Positions 17,919 to 27,019 of a stretch of 64,000 bases of DNA are shown one piece after another (within the stretch, counting starts at the first letter, position 1; each line of letters starts with the position of its first letter). A program made the translations under genes and the position numbers. This stretch comes from RECM01 sp047921215 (GTDB lineage: Bacteria; Bacteroidota; Rhodothermia; Balneolales; Cyclonatronaceae). The stretch lies in NCBI GenBank assembly GCA_047921215.1, contig JBLRWO010000012.1, positions 1 to 64,000 of the forward strand. Direction: 5' to 3'. The notes beneath the pieces were generated by a model. The model had not been told where the DNA came from and searched no databases. It saw nothing but the letters and a program-made list of their open reading frames with translations.

Positions 17919-20765
17919 TCAGAATGTCATTATGAGCTCGGTCAGATTGGTGTCGGTTGAGAGGTTCAGCCTTTTACGCAGGCGATAGCGCCGCTCTTCA
18001 ACGCCACGTATTGATATGCTTAACAGTGGTGCAATCTCTTTGGATGAAAGATTCATCCGAAGATAGGCACAAAGCCTGAGGTCACTGGGTGTAAGCTGAG
18101 AGTATTCTTTTTTGAGCCTTTTGAAAAAATCGCCGTGGGCCTGGTCGTAGAGTTGTTCAAAAACTTCCCACTCATGCTCATCCTGCAACCCCCGATCGAT
18201 CAGACTGGTTAGTTGGGTGATGTATTTTTTGGGAAGCCTGTCGCCAAGCTCCTGCTTTTGCTTCATCAATTCTTGTTTAATGGAATTCAGAAGATCGTTT
18301 TTCCGCATGATGGCCATAGTGTTGGTGGCCAGTTGTGACGATTTATATTCCACTTCTGTTTGAAGCTTCTCATTCGTCAGTTTAATAATCTCTTTTTCAG
18401 CGAGTTCTTTTTCAACCAGCATCTTTTCCCGTTCCAGCTCAAGTTCCCTGCCCCGGGCTTTCCATCGTTTTCGCGACAAGTAGAGTCTTGCAGTAAGGAT
18501 AAAAGAAATGATGACGAGGGTATAAACTATATAGGCCCAGGTTGACAGATACCAGGGGTTTTTTATCACAAAAATAAAAGATTCTGTCGGGGTCAGCTGG
18601 CCGTCGGGAGTGATGGATCGAAGAACGAATGAATATTCACCAGGGGGCAGACGGGGATATGATACACTTGTGGTTGCAGTCCAGGAACTCCATCCTTCTT
18701 CAATTGAAAGCAGCCGATACTGAAAATATGTTCTGTTCCCGACAATTTGCGTTGAACTCCAGCTTACATTAATGGTATTCCGGGAATAGGGAAGAAGTAC
18801 GTGTGAACTGTCTTTTGTTTCAATCCGTGTACCAGAACCAAAATTATTTATCGCGACAACCGACTGTATTTTTACCAGGGGTTGGGTCTGTTTCGGACGG
18901 TTCAACCGGCTCAGGTCGAGTATTGCAAAACCGTCGTCAAGACAGATAAGATGTTGCTCATCGCTGAGTGGAATGATGTTTTCGTATCCTTCCATGAGTT
19001 CGAAACCGTACATTTCGGGCAACATCCTGTAAATCAGGCGTACTGAATTAAAATGAATTTCAAACAGGCTGATCTCATTTTGTTTGATGATCCAGTAACG
19101 TTGATTACCGGCAGAAATAATATTTCTTACGGAACCCTTGTCCGTAAAATGATCGTCGAGATCAGTGAACGGAATAAATTGCTCGTTAATGGAATCCCAC
19201 TGGTAAAGAGTGTCAACCGATGGTACAATTATCCGGTTGTCAAGCTTGAAAACCCGGTTTGAACTCCTGTGAAGCCCTTGATCGGGTCCCATTCTCCGGC
19301 TCCGGGTAATTTCTTCGAAGTTTATGTCGGGTTGTAGTTGGAATATCCCCTTAACCGAGTGGCCGAGCCAGATGTTGCCGGTATAATCAATTTCAAGAAA
19401 CCGGGCAGGTGTTGAAAACCCCGACAAGGTATAGGCCATTTCCCAGTCCGCGAAGTTCCTCCGGTATACAACAAGGTCGCTGTATGTGCTTTGAAGTAAG
19501 AACTGCTCTTCGCCGTGCTGATAGTTTTTCAGGTTGTATCCACCATCAACAGAACTGATCTTTCTTAGACGCTTATTCTGTATCTGGTAGGTCCCATCAT
19601 TAAGGCCGCTGTACAGAAGACCGTCGATCTCTTTAATGAACCAAACCTGTCCCTGTGAGTTCGGGATAAGTGTTTTGTCGTGAAAGTAACCGTCGCTGTT
19701 ACGTTTTAACCAGTAGATACCCTGATTTGTCCCGATATAGAGCTCATCCCTGTACAATGCAGCTGTATAAACACTTCCAGTACCCAGAGCAGGGTTACGA
19801 TACGTGTTTATGGGTGTGTCAAAAGCGATGTAATCAAGACCCTTATCCATCCCTACCCACAGATTATTCAACGGATCTGAGGCCAGAGACAGGATGGTGT
19901 TGTTCTGAAGTTCGTTACTGGTGTTCATGTTAATCACAAATTCACCATTCAGAGCATAGATATAGAGACCGTTCAGTATGGTGCCTATTATAATTTTATC
20001 CCCGTTCAGCACCATTGTATTGATCTTGTTAATAATAACCTCGTCAATTCCCGACGCTTGCCATACGCTGAACTCATCTCCGTCATAGGAATAAATCCCA
20101 CCGGTAGTAGCAATCAGTATGTTACCGTCCGGTAGATCAATAATCGATTTTATCTCAACAACATGAAAAAAATCACTTCCCGGAACGGGGACAAAACGGT
20201 CGTTGTGTAGCCGGTAAAGACTGCCACCAACTTTTTGAGTATACACATGACCGCCTGCCCGGTGCAGAAACATGTAAGAACCGTCAGAATCAAGCCGGTA
20301 GACTTTCTCATGTTCGTAGTCATAACAGTAAATTGAACCGAAGCTGTGAAAGTAGATTTTATTCTGGTGCTCAACTATTTTCCATATCTCATCATTATTC
20401 ATATCCGCGTTTTCGAGTCCGGATACCAGAGAGGTGTAGTGCAATTCACCTGCCTCATCCTGAAGCCAGTAACCAAAGTCCTCGAAGGATCCGGTAAATA
20501 TTCTTCCATTTATGTAGGCAACGGATCGGAAAATCGTTCTCTCAGGCAGTTCAAGAAGTCGTACACCGGCATTCTCAAGAACAAGAAGTCCGTAATTATT
20601 GGCAATCAAGATGCGCCGGGTACCATCACTCGCGATATCCCAGTTCTGGTTACCCGCCCTCGGTTCGGAAAAAGTAAGATTGTTGACCTGATAACTTATT
20701 TGGGCCGTGGCAGATTGCTGAAAACAAATCAGAAGCGTAAGGCACATTAAAGTAATTTTTGCCAT
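17919..20765 (-). CDS. Membrane-spanning propeller/Y_Y_Y regulator with LuxR-type HTH
   Basis: 948 residues from the ATG at 20763-20765 (MAKITLMCLTLLICFQQ is a clean signal peptide; an earlier start at 20813 would overlap menB). The first ~640 residues carry two-component-regulator propeller repeats (blades such as ILIATTGGIYSYDG and DPLNNLWVGMDKGLDYI). Then come a Y_Y_Y domain (about 655-735; YFQYRLLSIEEGWSSW), one membrane helix (about 743-763), a coiled coil (about 765-830) and a C-terminal LuxR/GerE-like HTH (last ~65 residues, LTPSDLRLCAYLRMNLSSKEIAPLLSIS, shown here as two parts: LTPSDLRLCAYLRMN then LSSKEIAPLLSIS). No histidine kinase or receiver is present, unlike classic hybrid PUL sensors. 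It faces the glucan locus tail to tail and is the likely sensor for it. The menB stop lies 32 bases upstream, so it may be read from the men operon. Confidence 0.85.
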   Translation of the reverse strand: MAKITLMCLTLLICFQQSATAQISYQVNNLTFSEPRAGNQNWDIASDGTRRILIANNYGLLVLENAGVRLLELPERTIFRSVAYINGRIFTGSFEDFGYWLQDEAGELHYTSLVSGLENADMNNDEIWKIVEHQNKIYFHSFGSIYCYDYEHEKVYRLDSDGSYMFLHRAGGHVYTQKVGGSLYRLHNDRFVPVPGSDFFHVVEIKSIIDLPDGNILIATTGGIYSYDGDEFSVWQASGIDEVIINKINTMVLNGDKIIIGTILNGLYIYALNGEFVINMNTSNELQNNTILSLASDPLNNLWVGMDKGLDYIAFDTPINTYRNPALGTGSVYTAALYRDELYIGTNQGIYWLKRNSDGYFHDKTLIPNSQGQVWFIKEIDGLLYSGLNDGTYQIQNKRLRKISSVDGGYNLKNYQHGEEQFLLQSTYSDLVVYRRNFADWEMAYTLSGFSTPARFLEIDYTGNIWLGHSVKGIFQLQPDINFEEITRSRRMGPDQGLHRSSNRVFKLDNRIIVPSVDTLYQWDSINEQFIPFTDLDDHFTDKGSVRNIISAGNQRYWIIKQNEISLFEIHFNSVRLIYRMLPEMYGFELMEGYENIIPLSDEQHLICLDDGFAILDLSRLNRPKQTQPLVKIQSVVAINNFGSGTRIETKDSSHVLLPYSRNTINVSWSSTQIVGNRTYFQYRLLSIEEGWSSWTATTSVSYPRLPPGEYSFVLRSITPDGQLTPTESFIFVIKNPWYLSTWAYIVYTLVIISFILTARLYLSRKRWKARGRELELEREKMLVEKELAEKEIIKLTNEKLQTEVEYKSSQLATNTMAIMRKNDLLNSIKQELMKQKQELGDRLPKKYITQLTSLIDRGLQDEHEWEVFEQLYDQAHGDFFKRLKKEYSQLTPSDLRLCAYLRMNLSSKEIAPLLSISIRGVEERRYRLRKRLNLSTDTNLTELIMTF

Positions 20766-20797
20766 AGATCTGGCAGTCAGGACTACCGGTTTTTGTT

Positions 20798-21631
20798 TTA
20801 CAGCGACAACCACGGGAATTTTCTGTAGTCGGGTTTTCGTTTTTCAAGAAATGCATTACGACCTTCCTCAGCCTCCTCGGTCATATAGGCGAGTCGTGTA
20901 GCCTCGCCCGAGAAAACCTGTTGACCAACCAGACCATCATCTACAAGATTGAATGCAAATTTTATCATCCGGATAGCGGTAGGGCTTTTACCTAAAATTT
21001 CATGGGCCCATTCAAATGCAGTTTCCTCAAGTCTGGCGTGCGGAACTACTGCATTTACCATTCCCATATCATAGGCTTCCTGTGCGGAATAGTTACGGCC
21101 CAGGAAAAAAATTTCGCGAGCCCGTTTCTGACCGATTTGCCTGGCAAGAAGGGCAGAGCCAAACCCTCCGTCGAAACTGGCCACATCAGCATCAGTCTGT
21201 TTGAAAATGGCATGCTCTTTACTTGCGAGAGTGAGATCACAAACTACGTGCAGGCTGTGCCCGCCGCCAACGGCCCATCCCGGTACAACACATATTACAA
21301 CCTTGCTCATAAACCGTATGAGGCGTTGAATATCCAAAACATTCAAACGCTGTATTCCATCAGAACCTTCGTAACCGCGTTTTCCCCGAACTTTCTGGTC
21401 ACCACCCGAGCAGAATGAATAGACCCCGTCTTTGGCCGGTCCTTCCGCACTCAGCAGAATCACACCAATGCTTGTATCCTCGCGGGCATCAATGAGTGCC
21501 TCTTCAAGTTCAAAAAGTGTTTTGGGGCGGAAGGCATTGCGTACGTCCGGTCTGTTAAATGCAATGCGGGCTATTCCAGGAGTCTTTCTATAGGTGATGT
21601 CTTCATATTCTTTTACGGTGGTCCAGTTCAT
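20798..21631 (-). CDS. menB: 1,4-dihydroxy-2-naphthoyl-CoA synthase
   Basis: Crotonase-fold enzyme that closes the second ring of the menaquinone head group from o-succinylbenzoyl-CoA. 277 residues, normal for MenB. Family hallmarks are NRPDVRNAFRPKT near residue 27, the oxyanion loop SFCSGGDQKVRG (about 72-83), VPGWAVGGGHSLHVVCDLT (about 115-133) and the DVASFDGGFGSALLARQIG block that separates MenB from other crotonases. ATG start. It is last of the men genes here, 178 bases after menH; the gap shows no gene. Its end is close to the start of the PUL regulator. Confidence 0.96.
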   Translation of the reverse strand: MNWTTVKEYEDITYRKTPGIARIAFNRPDVRNAFRPKTLFELEEALIDAREDTSIGVILLSAEGPAKDGVYSFCSGGDQKVRGKRGYEGSDGIQRLNVLDIQRLIRFMSKVVICVVPGWAVGGGHSLHVVCDLTLASKEHAIFKQTDADVASFDGGFGSALLARQIGQKRAREIFFLGRNYSAQEAYDMGMVNAVVPHARLEETAFEWAHEILGKSPTAIRMIKFAFNLVDDGLVGQQVFSGEATRLAYMTEEAEEGRNAFLEKRKPDYRKFPWLSL

Positions 21632-21809
21632 AAGAGTCTGTATTTAATATGGAATGATCAGAATTCCTGTTAGTTTGAATTCGGTATGTTTGAGATACTA
21701 ATTATGGTGCAATATGGTTGAAAAATGCATGACAGAAACATAAGTAGTGACATTGATATTCATTCAGAATTCTGATTAACAGGATCTGCAAATCGTAAAA
21801 CAGCGAATA

Positions 21810-22667
21810 TCACACAATTTTCTGTATCCATGCAATAATGGCGGAAATATACTGCTCAGGGTTATCGGAATGAATTCTGTGACCTGCACATTCAATAATC
21901 TGCAAGGTTGAATATTTTATCTGTTTTTCTGTCTCTATTGCGATTGAACGGTATCTTAAATCAGATTCACCGGCAAGTATAAGTACCGGGATGTTTAAAT
22001 TCTCCAGTTCATTCCATACGGGTTCCACCGAGCCGCTGCCAAATGAGGTGAGGCTTGCGGCAGCACCTGCAGGATTGGTATCAGACTGAATTTTCTCGAG
22101 CAAAGCGGAACTTTTACCTTTTTTGAAAAGAGGATTGGTTTTCCATTTTGTAAGAAAACCCGGTAAATCGGCACGAATTTCCTGCACCATTAACGCTTCC
22201 ATTTTCGCCCTTTCCAGCCGCTCCGATTTATCCCGCAGGCCGGGTGTGGTGCTCTCAAGGATCAATCCTTTTACTGTTTCAGACAGTATGCCGTTCTTGT
22301 ACGCATTAATCCGGATGGCCAGTCTGAGCGCTAGCCTGCCACCCATACTATAGCCATGCAGGATTACTCTGTGTCCGAAATACCCGGATTCCAGAATCTC
22401 AAGCCAGTTGTTAACCTGAACCGCGGCAGTGTACTGTAATATGTCGGCAGGTACATCGCTTTTACCAAAACCGATAAGATCCGGAAGACAGATATTAACA
22501 TGAGCGGAAAATGACTCGGCTACGGGGCAGAATTGTTCACCTGATCCCAAAAATCCATGAAACATAAATAACCAGGGGAGAGATGCGTCCCTTTCAATAA
22601 ATCTGAAATGGAGCGTATAACCATTAACTGAAATCCTTGTTTCCTTTATATTCATATGGAAATTCAT
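21810..22667 (-). CDS. menH: 2-succinyl-6-hydroxy-2,4-cyclohexadiene-1-carboxylate synthase-like hydrolase
   Basis: Alpha/beta hydrolase of 285 residues. The nucleophile elbow is GYSMGGRLALRLA, the oxyanion strand MFHGFLGSGEQF, the acid sits in AGESDLRYRSIA and the histidine in CAGHRIH. In MenH this triad eliminates pyruvate from SEPHCHC made by MenD. The MenD-MenH-MenB order, with a 50-base gap from menD, supports the assignment, since the fold alone is common to many hydrolases. Start at the first ATG; a second ATG four codons later (MNIKETRIS) is equally possible. Confidence 0.88.
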   Translation of the reverse strand: MNFHMNIKETRISVNGYTLHFRFIERDASLPWLFMFHGFLGSGEQFCPVAESFSAHVNICLPDLIGFGKSDVPADILQYTAAVQVNNWLEILESGYFGHRVILHGYSMGGRLALRLAIRINAYKNGILSETVKGLILESTTPGLRDKSERLERAKMEALMVQEIRADLPGFLTKWKTNPLFKKGKSSALLEKIQSDTNPAGAAASLTSFGSGSVEPVWNELENLNIPVLILAGESDLRYRSIAIETEKQIKYSTLQIIECAGHRIHSDNPEQYISAIIAWIQKIV

Positions 22668-22716
22668 AAGGTTTACAAGCTGTGTTGAGCAACAACAGAA
22701 CCTGCAGTGACTTCAA

Positions 22717-24474
22717 TTATTCCGGCAGATTCCACAATAGCCGGCGGATTTGCATCGAGGTGCCGGCATCTGTAACACACTCAATCAAATGCATTCCAGG
22801 CAACACACTCAATGATTCAAATGCCGCCCTAAGTTCAGTTCCCGATGTTACTTTTTTAAACATAATATTATTTGCATCAGCAAGAAAACTGAACCTCACA
22901 TTTTGAGGTGTCTCAAAATAGGATGTGTACACCTCATTAAATCCCGAAACGGGAAGCATTCTGAAGATGTTGCCGCCGCCATTATTGATAACAACAACTA
23001 CCAGGGTCCGATCTTCAAATTTGCTGCCTAAACTGAGAGCATTACTGTCGTGCAGGGCGGCTAAATCCCCAATGAACAGCAATCCGTTTTTACCTGATGC
23101 CAGGCTCGCTCCCGCTGATCCCGATATGATGCCATCGATACCGCTCGCACCACGATTTGTAATAACATCATTTGCTCGCTTCTCTGGCTTAAATAAATCA
23201 TAATCCCTGACCGGAAACGAATTGGAAAGTGAAATAAACCAGTTATCAGGTACCATCTCCGTCAAAACATTGAAAACATGACCATCGGTGAACTGGTTGC
23301 ATTCATTAAGCAGTTCGGTACGTTTTTCAAGAAACGTGTTCTGTTTGCTCAACCAGGCATCAGGCCATGCCCGGTTAACTGGCTCAAGATCTGAGGATGC
23401 CGCAAATAAATAATCAAGTGGAACTGCCATGCTTACATTTGAAAAAGCATCATTAAAGTCATCATTCTCCGAAAAATGAATATGTTCAATGTCATCACAT
23501 GCCTGCAAAAACAGTTCAAGTCCTTTGGAAGCAGGGTGCAGACCAGTTCTTAATATGAGATCAGGTTTTAATTCAGGTGTGTGGTTAATATGACGTAAAA
23601 AAGAATCATAACCTGTAATTCCGTTGCATGATGAGGGAGCACCTGCACATCGTATTACTGGTATGCCGGCAGAGATAAAATTCCTGACTGCCCGATCCAG
23701 ATTGTTGTTTTTGGTATTCGATGGACCGAGTATCAAAACCGGCTTGCGGGAATTATCAATGGCATTCGTAAGTGCCTTTCGTTTAGCTCTGCTGATTCCG
23801 GTACTGCCTGCATTGCCCGTTAAGCCGGCTGATTCATCCTGTTGAGTCTTTTCTGTGCGATCATCATCCTTAAAATTTATCTCCCCGGTTTTAATCCTGG
23901 TGATCACCGTTTCCATGAAATGGTCGTCCGGCTCAAGTGGTTTGTTAAATGGCAGATTTACATGTACCGGACCGGATCCTGTTGTTGATATTACCCATGC
24001 CTTTTCTGCGATTTCAAAGAAAGATTCCCGGTTTTCAGATGAGGTATCAGGCTCAGGTGCATCCTGAAAAAAAAGAGGGTATCTGCCGAAAATATTTATT
24101 TGGTTGATGGTTTGCGGAGCACCGCTTATCCGGTCGGCAGGTGGGCGGTCAGCAGTAAGCAGAATAAGCGGGGTTGACGATTTTGCAGCCTCAATAACCG
24201 ACGGGAAGTAATTGGCAACGGCTGTGCCCGAGGTACAGATAAGAACGGCAGGAATACCGGTTGATTTACCCATTCCCAGGGCGAAAAATCCCGCAGAACG
24301 TTCATCAATGATGATGTGCTTTTTGAGTCCCGTATGGAAGGCTGCAGCAAGGGTAAGCGGTGTGGAACGTGACCCGGGAGAGATAACAATATGCCTGACC
24401 CCGAATTCGAACAGTGAATTCAGAAGTAACCAGGATCGATCAAAACTGATATTTCCCTTGTGAAAATCACCCAT
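22717..24474 (-). CDS. menD: SEPHCHC synthase (thiamine-diphosphate dependent)
   Basis: Adds the succinic semialdehyde-ThDP unit from 2-oxoglutarate to isochorismate in menaquinone synthesis. 585 residues, typical length. The N-terminal pyrimidine-binding domain starts with HIVISPGSRSTPLTLA (about residues 26-41), followed by IIIDERSAGFFALGMGKSTG. The ThDP diphosphate motif is near VVINNGGGNIFRMLP (about 505-519), and SGIDGIISGSAGASLAS lies before it. Its ATG lies inside the end of menF, overlapping by 8 bases, so the two are translated together. Confidence 0.95.
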   Translation of the reverse strand: MGDFHKGNISFDRSWLLLNSLFEFGVRHIVISPGSRSTPLTLAAAFHTGLKKHIIIDERSAGFFALGMGKSTGIPAVLICTSGTAVANYFPSVIEAAKSSTPLILLTADRPPADRISGAPQTINQINIFGRYPLFFQDAPEPDTSSENRESFFEIAEKAWVISTTGSGPVHVNLPFNKPLEPDDHFMETVITRIKTGEINFKDDDRTEKTQQDESAGLTGNAGSTGISRAKRKALTNAIDNSRKPVLILGPSNTKNNNLDRAVRNFISAGIPVIRCAGAPSSCNGITGYDSFLRHINHTPELKPDLILRTGLHPASKGLELFLQACDDIEHIHFSENDDFNDAFSNVSMAVPLDYLFAASSDLEPVNRAWPDAWLSKQNTFLEKRTELLNECNQFTDGHVFNVLTEMVPDNWFISLSNSFPVRDYDLFKPEKRANDVITNRGASGIDGIISGSAGASLASGKNGLLFIGDLAALHDSNALSLGSKFEDRTLVVVVINNGGGNIFRMLPVSGFNEVYTSYFETPQNVRFSFLADANNIMFKKVTSGTELRAAFESLSVLPGMHLIECVTDAGTSMQIRRLLWNLPE

Positions 24475-25933
24475 ATTTCAGGGCACTGAGCATCGGAATG
24501 AACTTGAGTTTTGTCTCTTTCCATTCCAGATCCGGGTCAGAATCAGCCACAATTCCACAACCTGCATAGAATGTAGCTTTATCTTTATGAATGAGTCCGC
24601 TTCTTATCCCAACGAGGAATTCACCACGATTTCTGTTGTTATACCATCCCACGGGAGCTGCATACCAGCCTCTTTCGAACTGTTCGAATTGCTGTATATG
24701 ACGGTTTGATGCCAGTGCAGGATACCCGCCTACAGCAGGTGTGGGATGCATCAGTTCAATAAGTTCGAAAGGGTCAATACGGTTATTAAACCAAGCCGAG
24801 ACAGGGGTATAAAGGTGCTGTACGTTTGGAAATTTTTTAATGCCGGGTTTGTCCGGCATATCCAGTTCCTTCGAAAAATCAAAGAGCTTCTCCCTGATTG
24901 CACTGACCACATAATGGTGTTCTTCGAGGTCTTTACCACTGTTGAGCAGTTTTTTTTCCAGAATCGCATCTTCAGTCGCAGTTTTACCTCTCGATATGCT
25001 TCCGGCAAGCGCTTCAGTTAATATCAGAGACGGTCGGTACGAAAACAGACGTTCCGGCGAGCTGCCAATGAAAGCGGCAGAATCGTTTAGTTGCATCAAA
25101 AAAGTAAAGCAGGATGGATATTCCTTCCTGAGCTGGTTAACCACTCTTGTCGGTGTTATAACCTTTTTTGATTCAATCTGAAGAAGACGGGCAAGTACAA
25201 TTTTTTCAAATACATTTTTACGTATCAGTGACTTGGCTTCATTGACACTGCTTTCCCAGTTTCGGTATTCATGGGGTTGCTCTGTTACAGTGAATTCCAG
25301 AAATTTCTCCTGGTCTTCAACAAAAATGTCTCTCTTAATACCTCTCTGGATACATTTTTTAAGTTCATCCAGCTTACTCATCAAAGCAGTGCATACATCC
25401 CTGGCATCATCGGTGCCTTTAATGTCTGTGATCAGGGTAAGCAGACAGAGTTTGCCGTCTTTGACGAAAATCCATTTCGGGATAACAAACGAAGCAGCGT
25501 CAAATATCTGCCACTGAGTCAGGGCTTTCTGATCAAAAAAAGAGAAACCACCCAGATAAAAGACTCCGCTCAGGCTGTGATCAAGTTCGGAAAATTCAAC
25601 AGTTCTTGACTGATATGATTCAATCTTCCTTGATATACTTCTGAACCGGTCTGTACCACGGGCTTTTATATGCTGGATTTTCTCACCGGCAGCAACTGCA
25701 ATACTCTGATCAGGATGCTCCCAGTAATACTGAAAATCGTCTTGTTTACCAAGTAATTCCAGTACGGCAAGGGGATCTGTACTTTCAAACGGGACAGTAA
25801 CAGATAATAGTGCAGGTTTACTTTCCTTTCGGGCTGTATTTACGGCGGATACCGCTGCCTGCAGAATTCCGGTACCTGTTAAGGACAAGTCATTCTGATA
25901 GGACAATGGTGCATGTTGATTATGTAGTTCCAA
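24467..25933 (-). CDS. menF: Isochorismate synthase
   Basis: Chorismate-binding enzyme that converts chorismate to isochorismate, the entry to menaquinone. 488 residues with the chorismate-binding domain in the second half: AKSLIRKNVFEKIVLARLL, FIGSSPERLFSY, EALAGSISRGKTATED, VQHLYTPVSAWF and HPTPAVGGYPALASN. No in-frame ATG exists between the upstream stop and the first conserved region, so the start is very likely the TTG at 25931-25933 (residues ELHNQHAPLS follow). The N-terminal part is poorly conserved in this family, so the exact start is uncertain. Choice of MenF over a siderophore or salicylate enzyme rests on the overlap with menD. A set of phased A-tracts lies 37-82 bases upstream. 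Confidence 0.92.
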   Translation of the reverse strand: MELHNQHAPLSYQNDLSLTGTGILQAAVSAVNTARKESKPALLSVTVPFESTDPLAVLELLGKQDDFQYYWEHPDQSIAVAAGEKIQHIKARGTDRFRSISRKIESYQSRTVEFSELDHSLSGVFYLGGFSFFDQKALTQWQIFDAASFVIPKWIFVKDGKLCLLTLITDIKGTDDARDVCTALMSKLDELKKCIQRGIKRDIFVEDQEKFLEFTVTEQPHEYRNWESSVNEAKSLIRKNVFEKIVLARLLQIESKKVITPTRVVNQLRKEYPSCFTFLMQLNDSAAFIGSSPERLFSYRPSLILTEALAGSISRGKTATEDAILEKKLLNSGKDLEEHHYVVSAIREKLFDFSKELDMPDKPGIKKFPNVQHLYTPVSAWFNNRIDPFELIELMHPTPAVGGYPALASNRHIQQFEQFERGWYAAPVGWYNNRNRGEFLVGIRSGLIHKDKATFYAGCGIVADSDPDLEWKETKLKFIPMLSALKYG

Positions 25934-25969
25934 TTTACAGTTAGTTGATTTTTTAAATGCCGATTTATC

Positions 25970-26015
25970 AAAAATAATTCAAAATTTTCAAAAAATATTG
26001 AAAGTTTCAAAAAAA
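25970..26015 (-). promoter_or_regulatory. Helically phased A-tracts upstream of menF
   Basis: Five A-runs start at 25970, 25981, 25990, 26001 and 26009, about 10 bases apart, several as TCAAAA units. Such spacing gives intrinsic DNA bending and can act as an UP-like or architectural promoter element. It sits 37-82 bases ahead of the menF start on the coding side. The pattern is visible; the function is inferred. Confidence 0.45.
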
Positions 26016-26295
26016 TCATATAAGTAACTGCGCCCCAAATATAAGGCATTACAATTAAAACTATGATGTTTCCTCGCCAACATTTCTTACGTGCTGGCAG
26101 AACTATCCTGTTTTGAGAGGCTACTTATACCTCTCTTTCCGGGTAAATTCATACAAGGAAGACATCGCTACCCATGTAAATTCGTTACTGTTTGCATGTG
26201 CTAATTCCTGTTGTTTAAGGATATCAAAAGGATACGTGGTATACGAATTACGGAAAATTGAATTGATATTCAGCAGAAATCGACAGATATTTATG

Positions 26296-26305
26296 AAAGC
26301 GCTTT
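26296..26305. promoter_or_regulatory. Palindromic operator-like site AAAGCGCTTT, copy 3
   Basis: Context TTTATGAAAGCGCTTTTTTGG, almost identical to copy 1 over TTTATGAAAGCGCTTTTT. It lies 85-94 bases before the acetyltransferase start at 26390 and about 360 bases from menF on the other side. Position close to a start codon fits an operator. Confidence 0.55.
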
Positions 26306-26389
26306 TTTGGGGAACTAAAGGCGGAAATTATTGTTTTTGTACATGAATTTACAAACAGATTTGTCATCTACTTACTAACATTTACCACT

Positions 26390-26962
26390 ATGGTTGAGTT
26401 AAGGGATTTTAACTGGGATCATGTTGATACCCACTTTAAATGGAATAATGACGAGGGGTTGAATTTTAATGATTCAGATTATCCTCTTGTATATGAAAGC
26501 TTTGACTCCTTTGCAAAGCGGATTAAACAGTTGTCCAGCCCGGAAAATACATCTAACCGGATATTTGAAATATTTCATATCCGTGACAACAGGCTTATTG
26601 GTGTAGTTGATATACACAGTATTGATCCGGTGAACAAGCGATGTACAGTTGAAGCCACCATTGGGGATGAAGCCTACAGGAACAAGAGTTATGGAAGGCA
26701 GGCTTTCAAACTTGCACTTGAATATTGCTTCGAGGAATTGAAAATGCATAAGGTGTGTACCTCAGCGTTCGATTTCAATAGCAAATGGATCCGTATTGTT
26801 GAGGGAATGGGATTCAGGCAGGAAGGGCAATTGAGGGAACATACCTTTAAAAACGGCAAGTTCTGTGACAAGCTGATGTTCGGTATGCTTGATTCTGAAT
26901 ACGCCGGTTTAATGGAGGAAACAGCTGAGGTGTCGGGGCATAACGGCCGGTGGACGCATTAG
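26390..26962 (+). CDS. GNAT-family N-acetyltransferase (RimJ/RimL-like)
   Basis: 190 residues with the Acetyltransf_3 layout. The N-terminal half is VELRDFNWDHVDTHFKW. The acetyl-CoA loop is in IGDEAYRNKSYGRQAFKLAL (about residues 92-111, the Q/RxxGxG/A position with G102), followed by EELKMHKVCTSAFDFN and VEGMGFRQEGQLREHTF. That last stretch is typical of RimJ/RimL and spermidine or amino-sugar acetyltransferases. The acceptor cannot be named. It is a single gene, with the LacI-type palindrome in its promoter. No signal peptide, so cytoplasmic. Confidence 0.85.
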   Translation: MVELRDFNWDHVDTHFKWNNDEGLNFNDSDYPLVYESFDSFAKRIKQLSSPENTSNRIFEIFHIRDNRLIGVVDIHSIDPVNKRCTVEATIGDEAYRNKSYGRQAFKLALEYCFEELKMHKVCTSAFDFNSKWIRIVEGMGFRQEGQLREHTFKNGKFCDKLMFGMLDSEYAGLMEETAEVSGHNGRWTH

Positions 26963-27019
26963 TCACCCCATCATTATCTGGTCAGGAACCCGGGAGCAAG
27001 GCAGAATCACGGCCGCCGA

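Larger units (their letters stand above)
25934..26389. other. 456-base divergent intergenic region menF / GNAT
   Basis: Contains the phased A-tracts near menF and the AAAGCGCTTT palindrome at 26296 near the acetyltransferase gene. An open frame at 26113-26346 runs through the palindrome, has low-complexity cysteine/arginine content and no homology I recognise, so I do not call it. No RNA gene is visible. Confidence 0.55.

Noticed and set aside
26113..26346. Open frame of 77 codons on the plus strand before the acetyltransferase
   Set aside because: Crosses the palindromic site, has unnatural composition rich in Cys and Arg, and resembles no family; treated as non-coding.
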